Shown: positions 37,527 through 46,650 of the stretch, piece after piece
How positions within the stretch are numbered: position 1 is the first letter of the stretch
How the letters are laid out: each line of letters opens with the position of its first letter
Assembly (NCBI RefSeq): GCF_003293595.1
Contig: NZ_CP022162.1
Coordinates: forward strand, 1,619,183 to 1,683,182
From: Microbacterium sp. PM5
GTDB taxonomy: Bacteria > Actinomycetota > Actinomycetes > Actinomycetales > Microbacteriaceae
Reading direction: 5' to 3'
Length of the DNA: 64,000 nt
Translations under genes and position numbers: made by a program
Notes under the pieces: model-generated
Told to the model about the DNA's origin: nothing
Database searches by the model: none
Seen by the model: only the letters and a program-made list of their open reading frames with translations

Positions 37527-38875
37527 GCTCGCCCGCCCGCGCGTCGAATGCGATGTTCCGCTCGTTCTCCGTCTTCAACTACCGCGTCTGGTTCATCGGC
37601 GCCCTGGTGTCCAACATCGGCGCGTGGATGCAGGCCACGGCTCTCAGCTGGGTCGTCCTCACGCAGCTCACGCACAACGACGCGGGTGCGATGGGCGTCA
37701 CCATGGCGTTGCAGTTCGCTCCTCCCCTGCTGCTGGTGAGCGTGACCGGCTGGGTCGCCGACAAGTTCGAGCGGCGACGGCTGCTGATGGTGACCCAGAG
37801 CTCGCTGCTGGTGCTCGGCGCTACCATCGGCATCCTGATCCTCACCGGCGTCATGACGCTTCCCCTCATGTACGTCTTCGCCTTCGCGCTGGGTCTCGTG
37901 GCGGCGTTCGACAACCCGACGCGCCAGGCGTTCGTGTCCGACCTCGTCGACCGCGAGAACGCCTCGAACGCGGTGGCGCTGAACGCGGCATCCTTCAACG
38001 GCGCTCGGATGATCGGGCCCGCCGCCGCCGGCGTCGTGATCGTCGCGGTCGGCACCGGCTGGGTGTTCCTGGTCAACGCGGTGACGTTCCTCGCGATGAT
38101 CGTGGCTCTGCGGCTGATCCGCTCCGAGGAACTCGTGCCGCGCATCACGGCGCCCGGAGCATCGCGTCTGGCCGACGGCTTCCGCTATGTCGGCAGTCGC
38201 CCCGACCTCATGGTGACGTTCGTGATGGTGTTCCTGCTCGGCGCGTTCGGCATGAACTTCCCGATCTTCGCCTCCACGATGGCCCTGGAGTTCGGACGGG
38301 ATGCCGACGGCTACGGGCTGCTGAGCTCGATCCTCGCCATCGGCTCGCTCGCCGGGGCCCTGCTCGCCGCTCGGCGCGATCGCGCACGGATGCGTCTCGT
38401 GATCGTGGGCACCGGCATGTTCGCGGTCGTCGGAACGGTCTCGGCATTCATGCCGGACTACTGGTTGTACGCCATCACCCTGATGTTCACCGGATTCTCG
38501 GTCGTCACGACGCTCACGACGGCGAACGGCTACGTGCAGACGACGACCGATCCCGCGCTGCGCGGGCGCGTGCTCGCCCTGTACATGGCGATCCTCATGG
38601 GCGGAACGCCGATCGGCGCGCCCATCGTGGGCTGGGTGGCCGCGGAGTACGGTGCCCGCGCCGCCATTCTGCTCGGAGCCGCCGCGGCGTTCGTCGCCTT
38701 CGCCGTCGGCTTCGGATGGCTGCTGTGGTCAGGCCGGCTGCATCGCCACGAGTCGCGCCGCTTCGCGCTGTCGCTGGACGAGACACGGCCCCTGTCCATC
38801 GTGACGCCGGAGGAGTTCAGCGACGAGGTGGCGGGAACCACGCCCATCTCCCTCCCGGACCCGACGCGGCGGTAG
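37523..38875 (+). CDS. MFS transporter, MFS_3/EntS-like
   Basis: A 450-residue transporter with about 12 membrane segments and a polar C-terminal tail. SVFNYRVWFIGALVSNIGAWMQ at the N-terminus and DNPTRQAFVSDLV with NASNAVALNAASFNGAR are typical of the TMEM175-less MFS_3 group that includes the enterobactin exporter EntS. The substrate is unknown; drug or siderophore export is usual. It is translationally coupled to marR. Its stop converges with the GH2 gene 26 bases away. Confidence 0.88.
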   Translation: MSSPARASNAMFRSFSVFNYRVWFIGALVSNIGAWMQATALSWVVLTQLTHNDAGAMGVTMALQFAPPLLLVSVTGWVADKFERRRLLMVTQSSLLVLGATIGILILTGVMTLPLMYVFAFALGLVAAFDNPTRQAFVSDLVDRENASNAVALNAASFNGARMIGPAAAGVVIVAVGTGWVFLVNAVTFLAMIVALRLIRSEELVPRITAPGASRLADGFRYVGSRPDLMVTFVMVFLLGAFGMNFPIFASTMALEFGRDADGYGLLSSILAIGSLAGALLAARRDRARMRLVIVGTGMFAVVGTVSAFMPDYWLYAITLMFTGFSVVTTLTTANGYVQTTTDPALRGRVLALYMAILMGGTPIGAPIVGWVAAEYGARAAILLGAAAAFVAFAVGFGWLLWSGRLHRHESRRFALSLDETRPLSIVTPEEFSDEVAGTTPISLPDPTRR

Positions 38876-38901
38876 CACGGCGGCTCGTTGCGGCAGCGCT
38901 G

Positions 38902-41355
38902 TCAGGACGTCCGAGCAGCCGGCGCTTGCGCAACGACCCGCACCGCGGCGGGGCTGTACCCCGGCGCATCGACGGTGACGATGATCTCCCCGCCGCCGGT
39001 GGCACGCACCACGGCGAGCGCACGCCCGTCGTGGGTCAGACGCGAGGGTCCCGCGAACGACTCGGTCGTCCGGCCTCGGCTCGAACCGAGCGCGGCGAGT
39101 TCGCCGGCGCCGGCCACCGTGACCGTGACCTCCGTGTCGCCATCGCACGCGACGATGCCGTCCGCGTCCGCCAGCTCGATGACGACGTGCGCAAGGCCCC
39201 CGTCGGCCGCGATGGTGAGGTCTTCGGCGCGGACACGCAGCGCCGGCGAGCCCGCGCTCGCCAGCTCGGCCCGCCCGATCTCCGCCCCGCCCCGGCGTGC
39301 GATCGCGAGAAGCCGGCCCGGCCGATACCGCGTTTCGAATCGGGCGATGAGCGGCCGCGGGTGGCCCACCGGCGCGCGACCGACCACGACCTCGCCGGTC
39401 GCGTCGATGAGGCGCAGCTCGACCTCCTCGGCATCCGCGTACACGTCCACCGTCACCGGCGAGCCCGGCTCGACACCCCACGACCACGACGAGACCACGT
39501 CGTCCCACGACCACGGCGTCTTCTCGACCGGCCGCCCGTGATGTGCGGGGCGATGCACGGCGATCGCCGGATCGCTGCGAAGACCGAACGCGATCTGACG
39601 GTAGTACGAGGCGGGCGTTCGCCGACCCGTGAGGTCGATGTCGCCGCACCGCGCCAGCAACCACGGGAAGGGGCCTGCGGTCCCGGTCGATCGGTAGTCG
39701 TCGACGTCCGTGTACTCGACGCGACCGATGCCGGCCTCGCCGACGTAGTCCCATCCCGTCCAGGTGAAGTCCCCGATGACGTGCGGAAGCCTGCGCACCT
39801 GATCCCACAGGTCGGCGATCCGATCGGGGAACGTCTCCGACCCCACGATGACCCGCCCCGGGAACAGCTCCGCATCCATCTCGTATCGGGCATCGCCGTA
39901 GTTGAAGCCCACCACGTCGAGCACCGCCGCCGACTCCTCCGTCGAACGCGTGATGAGCTCCGACGCGTTCGCGGCGGCCATCTGGGCGCCGAGCCCGGCC
40001 ATCATCGTGTTCGGGTCGGTCGCTGCGATCTCGCCGAGGATCTCGGGCAGTCGCTGCATGTTGGCGATGACCCCGTTGATGCCGTTCGTGATGTAGCGCG
40101 TCGGGTCGAGCCGCCGGAACTCCTCCGCGGTGCGCCGGCTCCAGGTGGCCCCGTGCGGCGTCGCCAGCTCGAGGATCTCGTTGCCGATCGAGTACAAGAT
40201 CACGCTCGGACGGTTGCGGTCCTTCGCCACGAGGGCCGCCACTGCTGCCTGCCAGCGCGACGCGAACCCGACGGACGCGTCGAACCCGGTCTTGGCATGA
40301 GTCCACACGTCGCTGAGCTCATCCATGACGAGCATCCCGTGTCGATCGCACGCGTCGAGCAGGGCGCGCGAGGCCGGGTTGTGTGCACTGCGGATCGCAT
40401 TGAATCCGGCGTCCTTCAGCAGCCGCACCCGCCGATCCTCGGCATCGGGATGGGTGATCGCACCGAGAGCGCCGTTGTCGTGGTGCACGCACGCTCCGCG
40501 CAGATCCACCCCCACACCGTTGATGCGAAGCCCGTGGCGCGCGTCCACCTGCAGGCGGCGGATGCCGAATCTCACCGCATCCGTGTCGACGACCGTGCCG
40601 TCGGCGTCTTCCAGGCTGATGCGCACCTCGTGCTGGGCGGGATGATCGGGCGACCACAGCTCGGGACGCGCGACGAACAGGCGCGCCCGTGCCACCGCCT
40701 GCTCACGGGGCAGCACGGTCACCGGCGCGTTCGCCTGCACGATGACGGCTCCCGACGGATCGGCGAGATGCCAGTGCACCCGCAGCGTGCGCGTGTGACG
40801 CGTGAGGTTCTCCACGATGGTCGTGACCTCGACCATCGTTCGTTCGTCGTCGATGTCGGGGGTCGTCACCGTCGTGCCGTCGAGAGCCAGGTGCACCGGA
40901 TCGGCCACGATGAGATGCACGGGCCGGTAGATGCCGGCGCCCGTGTACCACCGGCTGTCGCGGTGGGCGCGCGCCTCGACGGTGACCGTGTTGGTCTCGC
41001 CGAAGCGCAGGAACGCGTCCGCGGCGACGACGAAGGCCGCGTAGCCGTCGGGCTGATGCGCGGCGAAGTCTCCGTTGATGAACACGACGGCGTCGCGGTA
41101 CACGCCCTCGAACTCGATCAGCACACTCCGCTCGCGCCAGTCGTCCGGCACCTCGAAGGAGCGTTCGTAGACGAAGACCCCACCCGGGATGTAGCCGGAA
41201 TGCACACCGCCGTCGTTGTCGGCGGAACGCGGCAGGTCGCGCAGCGCGTCGTGCGGGATGGTGACCGGCACGGCAGCAGCGACGCCCTCACGACTCTCGA
41301 AGGCGCCGAGCTTCGGTCCGACCGTCCAGCCGACGTGGAAGGGAACCCGCTTCAC
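38902..41355 (-). CDS. glycoside hydrolase family 2 (beta-galactosidase/glucuronidase type)
   Basis: An 817-residue cytoplasmic GH2 protein. The jelly-roll N-domain comes first (YERSFEVPDDWRERSVLIEFEGV, GYAAFVVAADAFLR), then an Ig-like domain, the TIM barrel from about 285 (LRGACVHHDNGALG, NAIRSAHNPASRALLDACD), acid/base Glu near 392 in YSIGNEILELA, and nucleophile Glu near 506 in VGSETFPD. C-terminal Ig-like domains follow. GTG 41355 overlaps the tetR stop. The RSAHNP run fits beta-galactosidase-like members, but GH2 substrate range is wide. It belongs to the TetR unit facing the sulfatase/rhamnosidase operon, so it probably acts on the same glycan. Confidence 0.9.
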   Translation of the reverse strand: MKRVPFHVGWTVGPKLGAFESREGVAAAVPVTIPHDALRDLPRSADNDGGVHSGYIPGGVFVYERSFEVPDDWRERSVLIEFEGVYRDAVVFINGDFAAHQPDGYAAFVVAADAFLRFGETNTVTVEARAHRDSRWYTGAGIYRPVHLIVADPVHLALDGTTVTTPDIDDERTMVEVTTIVENLTRHTRTLRVHWHLADPSGAVIVQANAPVTVLPREQAVARARLFVARPELWSPDHPAQHEVRISLEDADGTVVDTDAVRFGIRRLQVDARHGLRINGVGVDLRGACVHHDNGALGAITHPDAEDRRVRLLKDAGFNAIRSAHNPASRALLDACDRHGMLVMDELSDVWTHAKTGFDASVGFASRWQAAVAALVAKDRNRPSVILYSIGNEILELATPHGATWSRRTAEEFRRLDPTRYITNGINGVIANMQRLPEILGEIAATDPNTMMAGLGAQMAAANASELITRSTEESAAVLDVVGFNYGDARYEMDAELFPGRVIVGSETFPDRIADLWDQVRRLPHVIGDFTWTGWDYVGEAGIGRVEYTDVDDYRSTGTAGPFPWLLARCGDIDLTGRRTPASYYRQIAFGLRSDPAIAVHRPAHHGRPVEKTPWSWDDVVSSWSWGVEPGSPVTVDVYADAEEVELRLIDATGEVVVGRAPVGHPRPLIARFETRYRPGRLLAIARRGGAEIGRAELASAGSPALRVRAEDLTIAADGGLAHVVIELADADGIVACDGDTEVTVTVAGAGELAALGSSRGRTTESFAGPSRLTHDGRALAVVRATGGGEIIVTVDAPGYSPAAVRVVAQAPAARTS

Positions 41356-42053
41356 GACGTGGGCACCGAGCCGGCGCCCTCGCCGCTCGGGAATGATCCG
41401 GCGGCGCGCGCGTCGAGCAACTGCTCGAGTGCGTCGAGGTCGTACCCGCGCACGTAGCCCCGGAAGAACTCTGCCAGGGCATCGGCCATGTCGGTGGAGG
41501 TCGGATCCAGCAGCCACTGCACCTGGAGACCGTCCATCATCGCCGTGGTCGCGACGGCCGCGCGATACGGATCGATCTCGCGGATCAGTCGCCCCTCTGC
41601 CGCGATCCTCCGGAACGCCGCCGTGATGCTCTCGCGCACGTACTCGTAACGGCGCAGGAAGTACTCGTGCGCCGGGTGGGACGGCGACGTCGCCTCGGCC
41701 GACAGCGTGCAGAACAGCTCGATGACACCCGGGATCGACGCGTTGTAGCGCGCGAGCTTCACGAGCGCGCGCAACGTCTCGACGCCGTCGGCGTCGTCGA
41801 AGTTCACGATCTGACGCGACTGCTCGTCGCGGTGGTCGAGCACGGCCAGCAGCAGGGTGCTCTTGCTCTTGAAGTGATGCAGCAGTCCCGCTTCGCTCAT
41901 CCCGACGCGCTGAGCGATCTCTCGCAGCGATCCGGCGCGGTACCCGCCTTGAGCGAAGACCTCCAGCGCGGCGTCGAGAATCGCTCCGCGCGTCACCTCG
42001 CTCTTCGCGTACTCGCCGCGCTGGCTGCGCCGCGGTGTGTTCGTGTCGGTCAT
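41352..42053 (-). CDS. TetR-family regulator of the second glycan locus
   Basis: A 233-residue TetR repressor: RGAILDAALEVFAQGGYRAGSLREIAQRVGMSEAGLLHHF is the HTH (about residues 20-60), followed by a helical ligand domain. ATG 42053 is used; an in-frame ATG lies three codons earlier at 42062. It is divergent from the solute-binding-protein operon and translationally coupled to the GH2 gene through GTGA. Two tandem palindrome-like sites lie in the 190-base divergent region, so it likely represses the operon and itself until an oligosaccharide or its breakdown product binds. Confidence 0.88.
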   Translation of the reverse strand: MTDTNTPRRSQRGEYAKSEVTRGAILDAALEVFAQGGYRAGSLREIAQRVGMSEAGLLHHFKSKSTLLLAVLDHRDEQSRQIVNFDDADGVETLRALVKLARYNASIPGVIELFCTLSAEATSPSHPAHEYFLRRYEYVRESITAAFRRIAAEGRLIREIDPYRAAVATTAMMDGLQVQWLLDPTSTDMADALAEFFRGYVRGYDLDALEQLLDARAAGSFPSGEGAGSVPTS

Positions 42054-42124
42054 CGTGACCATCGTGCCCTATCCCGGTCGCCGCGAGTCGGCGCCGATGC
42101 CCCCAGTGTGCACGCTCTCATAAC

Positions 42125-42176
42125 AAAAACCTAGCGATCACTCGATATTTGATCCAAAAACCTAGTGCGCACTCGG
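42125..42176. promoter_or_regulatory. tandem TetR-type operators in the divergent region
   Basis: AAAAACCTAG occurs at 42125-42134 and 42156-42165, a 31-bp period. Each copy opens a palindrome-like site: CCTAGCGATCACTCGA (42130-42145) and CCTAGTGCGCACTCGG (42161-42176). The second is palindromic at 7 of 8 pairs with a perfect AGTGCGCACT core. Tandem placement three helical turns apart, between tetR and the transporter operon, suits cooperative repression. Confidence 0.65.
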
Positions 42177-42244
42177 ATTTCCTGCTAGCGTCCCCCGACA
42201 GAGCGATCCGCAGGGGTATCGCCCACCCGAGAAAGGGACCAAAG

Positions 42245-43780
42245 ATGTTCCGTTGGAAGGCCACAGCAGCCCTCGCGGTCGTCGCGGCACTCGCACTCAC
42301 CGGCTGCGCCGGTGGCGGCGAGTCCGGAGGCGAGAGCGGCTCAGGCGGCGCACACGCAGACCGCCTCACACTCATCTCCATCGCCGCACCCACGAGCTAC
42401 GACATCGGCGCGGGCGCCGAGTGGGGCAACCGCAGCGAGTACTTCGAGGCAGTGTTCGACACCCTCCTGCGACAGGACTCCAAGGGTGAGCTCCAGCCCA
42501 ACCTGGCGACCGAGTGGTCGTACAACGACGACAAGACCGTCCTCACCCTGACGCTGCGCACCGACGCGAAGTTCACCGACGGCACCCCCGTCGACGCGAA
42601 GGCCGTCGTCGCCAGCATGGAGCGCTTCCGCGACGGCACGTCACCGCAGGCGGGCACGATGAAGGGCAACCAGTACGCGGCCACCGACGACCACACCGTC
42701 ACCATCACGCTGCCGGCGCCGAACCCGGCTCTGCTCAACTCGCTCTCGCTCGCCCAGGGCCTCGTCGCCGCGCCGTCGTCGTTCTCCGACTCCGACGTCG
42801 CCACGCGCCCCGTCGGCTCCGGCCCGTACATCCTGGACACCTCGGCGACCGTGACCGGCACGACCTACGTGTACAAGGCGAACCCCGACTACTGGAACAA
42901 GGATGCCGTCAAGTACGACAACCTGACCGTCAACGTCATCGACGACACGACCGCCATCCTCAACGCCATCAAGGCCGGCGAGGCGAACGGCGCGAAGATC
43001 GCGGACAACACCACGATCAGCGAGGTCGAGGGCTCGGGCTGGTCGATCGCGTCCAACGAACTCGACTTCCAGGGCCTGCTGCTGCTCGACCGCGCCGGCA
43101 CGATGAACCCGGCGCTCGGCGACGTTCGCGTCCGCCAGGCGATCAACATGGCCTTCGACCGCGAGGCGCTGCTGAAGTCCCTCCAGAGCGGATTCGGCAC
43201 CGTCACCGAGCAGGTCTTCCCGAAGTCCTCGGTCGCCTACGACCCGGCCCTGGACAGCACCTACGCGTACGACCCGGCCGGCGCCAAGAAGCTCCTCGCC
43301 GACGCGGGCTACGCGAGCGGCCTGACCATCAACATGCCGTCGGTGCCCGCCTTCCAGACGTCGTTCGACCTGATCAAGCAGCAGCTGCAGGACATCGGCA
43401 TCACGGTGCAGTACACGGAAAGCGGCACGGGCAACTTCATCAGCGACATGCTGACCCCGAAGTTCCCCGCCACCTGGATGGCGCTGCAGCAGGACCCCGA
43501 CTGGCAGCTGATCAACTTCATGATCGCTCCGGGCGCGACCTTCAACCCGTTCAAGGCCGAAGACCCCAAGATCGACGCCTTCATCAAGACGATCCAGTTC
43601 GGCAGCACGGACGAGGCCACCCAGGCGCTCAAGGACCTGAACAAGTACCTGGTCGACCAGGCCTGGTTCGCTCCGTTCTTCCGCGTTCAGGGCTCGTTCG
43701 CCACCGACGCCAACACGACCGTCGACTTCTGGCCGACGAACGCCTACCCGTCGATCTTCAGCTTCGCGCCGAAGAACTGA
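42245..43780 (+). CDS. ABC transporter substrate-binding lipoprotein, SBP_bac_5 family
   Basis: A 511-residue lipoprotein of the dipeptide/oligopeptide/nickel SBP family 5. The signal peptide ends in lipobox LTGC (Cys near 20), then a Gly/Ser spacer. Family marks are YFEAVFDTLLRQDSKGELQPNLATEW, ADAKFTDGTPVDAKAVVASM-like strands, GSGPYIL, and VRVRQAINMAFDREAL. AAAGGGA precedes ATG 42245. Although the family is named for peptides, members in hydrolase operons often take oligosaccharides; here all downstream enzymes act on glycans, so a sugar ligand is the better guess. Confidence 0.9.
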   Translation: MFRWKATAALAVVAALALTGCAGGGESGGESGSGGAHADRLTLISIAAPTSYDIGAGAEWGNRSEYFEAVFDTLLRQDSKGELQPNLATEWSYNDDKTVLTLTLRTDAKFTDGTPVDAKAVVASMERFRDGTSPQAGTMKGNQYAATDDHTVTITLPAPNPALLNSLSLAQGLVAAPSSFSDSDVATRPVGSGPYILDTSATVTGTTYVYKANPDYWNKDAVKYDNLTVNVIDDTTAILNAIKAGEANGAKIADNTTISEVEGSGWSIASNELDFQGLLLLDRAGTMNPALGDVRVRQAINMAFDREALLKSLQSGFGTVTEQVFPKSSVAYDPALDSTYAYDPAGAKKLLADAGYASGLTINMPSVPAFQTSFDLIKQQLQDIGITVQYTESGTGNFISDMLTPKFPATWMALQQDPDWQLINFMIAPGATFNPFKAEDPKIDAFIKTIQFGSTDEATQALKDLNKYLVDQAWFAPFFRVQGSFATDANTTVDFWPTNAYPSIFSFAPKN

Positions 43781-43786
43781 CCCGCT

Positions 43787-43822
43787 GCGCTGTCCGCCTG
43801 CGCACCCGCAGGCGGACAGCGC
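43787..43822 (+). terminator. 16-bp hairpin between SBP and permease genes
   Basis: GCGCTGTCCGCCTGCG (43787-43802) is the exact complement of CGCAGGCGGACAGCGC (43807-43822), with a 4-base loop. It starts 6 bases after the SBP stop and ends 21 bases before the permease start. It would stabilise the SBP mRNA end or reduce read-through into the permease and enzyme genes. Confidence 0.75.
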
Positions 43823-43843
43823 CGCTCGAACCCGGAGAGAGCC

Positions 43844-44785
43844 ATGCTCAGCTTCATCCTCAGGCGGATCGCCTCGGGCGTCGTCCTCGTCGCCGTCATC
43901 TCCTTCCTCGCCTACGTGCTGCTCTACGCCGCCGGCGGCGACATCGCCCGCCGTATCCTGGGCGAGACCGCGACCGCCGAGACGGTCGCCAAGAAGACCG
44001 AGGAGCTCGGGCTGAACCGCCCGCTCCTCGTGCAGTACTGGGACTGGCTGACATCGGCGCTGACGGGAAACCTCGGCCGCAGCTGGTTCAGCGGAGAGCT
44101 CGTCAGCGTCAGCGTCTCCGGACGCGTCGGAGTGACCCTCTCGATCGTGATCGGCGCGACGCTGGTCTCGGCCATCCTGTCGGTCGTCCTGGGCGTGCTG
44201 GCCGCGCGCCGCGGGGGCTGGATCGACGGACTCGTGCAGTTCCTCTCTCTCATCGGCTTCGCCATTCCCGGCTTCCTCATCGCCCTGGGCCTCGTGCTCG
44301 TGTTCGCGATCGAACTGCACTGGTTCAAGGCCACCGGCTTCGTGCCGCTCACGACCTCGTTCGGCGGGTGGGTCGCCTCGGTGACCCTGCCGATCGTCGC
44401 GCTCTCCCTCGGCGCGATCGCCACGGTCGCCCAGCAGGTGCGAGGCTCCGTCATCGACGCGATGTCGCGCGACTACGTCCGCACGCTCCGCTCGCGCGGC
44501 CTGTCCAGTGCCTCCGTCGTCTACAAGCACGTGCTGCGAAACGCCGGCGGCCCGGCACTGGCCGTGCTCGCCGTGCAGTTCATCGGCCTGCTGGGCGGCG
44601 CCGTCATCGTCGAGCAGGTCTTCGCCATCCCCGGCATGGGTCAGCTCACCGTCAAGGCGACGACGCAGGGCGACATCCCCGCTGTCATGGGCCTGGTGAT
44701 CGTCTTCGCGATCATCGTGGTCATCGTCAACCTCCTGATCGATCTGGCTCAGGCCGCTCTCAACCCGAAGGTGCGTCTGTCATGA
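43844..44785 (+). CDS. oligopeptide-type ABC permease (DppB-like)
   Basis: A 313-residue membrane protein with about six helices, of the DppB/OppB group. It starts MLSFILRRIASGVVLVAVISF, carries the periplasmic region ELGLNRPLLVQYWDWL, and the cytoplasmic EAA-like loop DYVRTLRSRGLSSASVVYKHVLRNA. CCCGGAGAGAG precedes the ATG. Its stop overlaps the start of the next gene (ATGA). It forms the translocation pore with the permease half of the downstream fusion. Confidence 0.92.
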   Translation: MLSFILRRIASGVVLVAVISFLAYVLLYAAGGDIARRILGETATAETVAKKTEELGLNRPLLVQYWDWLTSALTGNLGRSWFSGELVSVSVSGRVGVTLSIVIGATLVSAILSVVLGVLAARRGGWIDGLVQFLSLIGFAIPGFLIALGLVLVFAIELHWFKATGFVPLTTSFGGWVASVTLPIVALSLGAIATVAQQVRGSVIDAMSRDYVRTLRSRGLSSASVVYKHVLRNAGGPALAVLAVQFIGLLGGAVIVEQVFAIPGMGQLTVKATTQGDIPAVMGLVIVFAIIVVIVNLLIDLAQAALNPKVRLS

Positions 44786-46650
44786 CCGCTGTCGACGTTC
44801 CCAACTCCGTCCCCGTCGCGCCGGTGCGCGTCTCGCTGATGCGCCGGCTCGTGCGCCACCCCCTCGGCCTGGTCTCGCTGGGCTTTCTCGCGCTGGTCAT
44901 CCTGATCGCGATCATCGGCCCCTTCATCGCTCCGCAGGATCCGAACTACGCCGACATCCGCGCGATCCTCGCCCCTCCCGGCGCCGACCACCTGCTGGGC
45001 ACCGACAGCGCCGGGCGCGACGTCTTCTCGCGTCTGCTGCTGGCCACCCAGACGAGCATCGCCGCCGCTCTCGTGGCGCTGGTGACCGCGCTGGTGCTCG
45101 GCGTCGTGTCGGGTCTGATCGCCGGCTACTACCAGGGCTGGTTCAACACGGTCGCCACGTGGGTGACAGAGCTGAACATGGCCCTGCCGGCGATGGTGGT
45201 GCTGCTCGCGGCACGTGCCGCCCTGGGTCCGTCCGTCTGGCTGTCGATGTTCATCTTCGGCATCCTGCTCTCCCCCGGCTCCTTCCGGCTCGTCTTCGCC
45301 TCGGTCACCGCCGTACGCGCGGAACTCTACGTGGATGCCGCGCGGGTCTCGGGCCTCAGCGACGCCCGCATCATCGGTCGGCACGTGCTGTCGGTCGTGC
45401 GCGCGCCCATCATCATCCAGTCGGCGATCATCGCCGGCATCGCGATCGCGATCCAGTCGGGCCTCGAGTTCCTGGGTCTCGGCGACTCGTCGGTGCCCAC
45501 GTGGGGCGCCATGCTCAACGACGGTTTCAAGAGCATCTACAAGCAGCCGATGCTCATGCTGTGGCCCTCGCTGGCCATCGCACTCACCTGCATCGCCCTG
45601 ACCCTGCTCGCCAACGTCATGCGCGACGAACTGGAGCGCACCGTCACCGTGCGCCGCAAGCGCCGGCGCGCGGTGACGACCGCGACCGGATCGATCGCGG
45701 CGGTCACCACATCGGTGCGCACCGGCGGCGGCGACCTGGTCGACCTCGACGAGCCGCCCGTGATCGAGAACATCGAGGTGATCGTCCACCCCGAAGACAC
45801 GCGCAGCAAGGCGAGCGACGCCATCCTGCAGGTGCGCGACCTGCACGTGGGCTACGACCAGCCCGACGGCTCGCACATCGAGGTCGTCCACGGCGTCTCG
45901 CTCGACATCCGCCGCGGCGAGGTGCACGGCCTGATCGGAGAGTCGGGTTCGGGCAAGACCCAGACCGCCTTCGCCGTGCTCGGGCTGCTCCCGCGCGGCG
46001 GCAGCGTCACCTCCGGCTCGATCGTCTACGAAGGCACCGAGCTGGCCGATGCGTCGGAGCGCGTCTACGCGGGTGTCCGCGGCAAGCGCATCGGCTACAT
46101 CCCTCAGGAGCCGATGAGCAACCTCGATCCGTCCTTCACGATCGGCAGCCAGCTGGTCGAGCCCCTGCGCAAGAACCTGGGCCTGTCCAAGGCGGAGGCG
46201 CGTGAGCGCGCGCTCGGGCTGCTCGAGCGCGTGGGCATCCCGCAGCCGAAGCGCACGTTCGACGCGTACCCGTTCGAGGTCTCCGGTGGCATGGCGCAGC
46301 GGGTGCTCATCGCCGGCGCCGTCTCGACCGACCCCGACCTGATCATCGCGGACGAGCCGACCACGGCTCTGGACGTGACGGTGCAGGCCGAGGTGCTGGA
46401 TCTGCTGCGCGATCTGCAGGCGGAACGCAACATGGCGATGCTGCTCGTGACGCACAACTTCGGCGTCGTCGCCGACCTGTGCGACCGCGTGACGGTCATG
46501 CAGAACGGGCTCTTCGTCGAGCAGGGCCCCGTGCGCGCCATCTTCAACGATGCGCGACACCCCTACACGAAGACGCTGCTCGACGCGATCCTCGACGAGG
46601 GTCCGGCCCGCGGGCCCCTCACCCCTGCCACGAACGGAGCCGGAGCATGA
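44782..46650 (+). CDS. fused ABC permease (DppC-like) and ATPase (DppD-like)
   Basis: A 622-residue fusion. Residues 1-290 are a DppC-type permease (MRRLVRHPLGLVSLGFLALV, LLGTDSAGRDVFSRLL, AARVSGLSDARIIGRHVL). A charged linker follows, and from about 345 an ABC ATPase: Walker A GESGSGKT with Lys392, PQEPMSNLDP, signature VSGGMAQR, and Walker B LIIADEPTTALD. Such fusions are known in actinobacteria and tie one ATPase to one pore half. ATG 44782 overlaps the upstream stop and its own stop overlaps dppF. The frame upstream of 44782 is a shadow. Confidence 0.92.
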   Translation: MTAVDVPNSVPVAPVRVSLMRRLVRHPLGLVSLGFLALVILIAIIGPFIAPQDPNYADIRAILAPPGADHLLGTDSAGRDVFSRLLLATQTSIAAALVALVTALVLGVVSGLIAGYYQGWFNTVATWVTELNMALPAMVVLLAARAALGPSVWLSMFIFGILLSPGSFRLVFASVTAVRAELYVDAARVSGLSDARIIGRHVLSVVRAPIIIQSAIIAGIAIAIQSGLEFLGLGDSSVPTWGAMLNDGFKSIYKQPMLMLWPSLAIALTCIALTLLANVMRDELERTVTVRRKRRRAVTTATGSIAAVTTSVRTGGGDLVDLDEPPVIENIEVIVHPEDTRSKASDAILQVRDLHVGYDQPDGSHIEVVHGVSLDIRRGEVHGLIGESGSGKTQTAFAVLGLLPRGGSVTSGSIVYEGTELADASERVYAGVRGKRIGYIPQEPMSNLDPSFTIGSQLVEPLRKNLGLSKAEARERALGLLERVGIPQPKRTFDAYPFEVSGGMAQRVLIAGAVSTDPDLIIADEPTTALDVTVQAEVLDLLRDLQAERNMAMLLVTHNFGVVADLCDRVTVMQNGLFVEQGPVRAIFNDARHPYTKTLLDAILDEGPARGPLTPATNGAGA

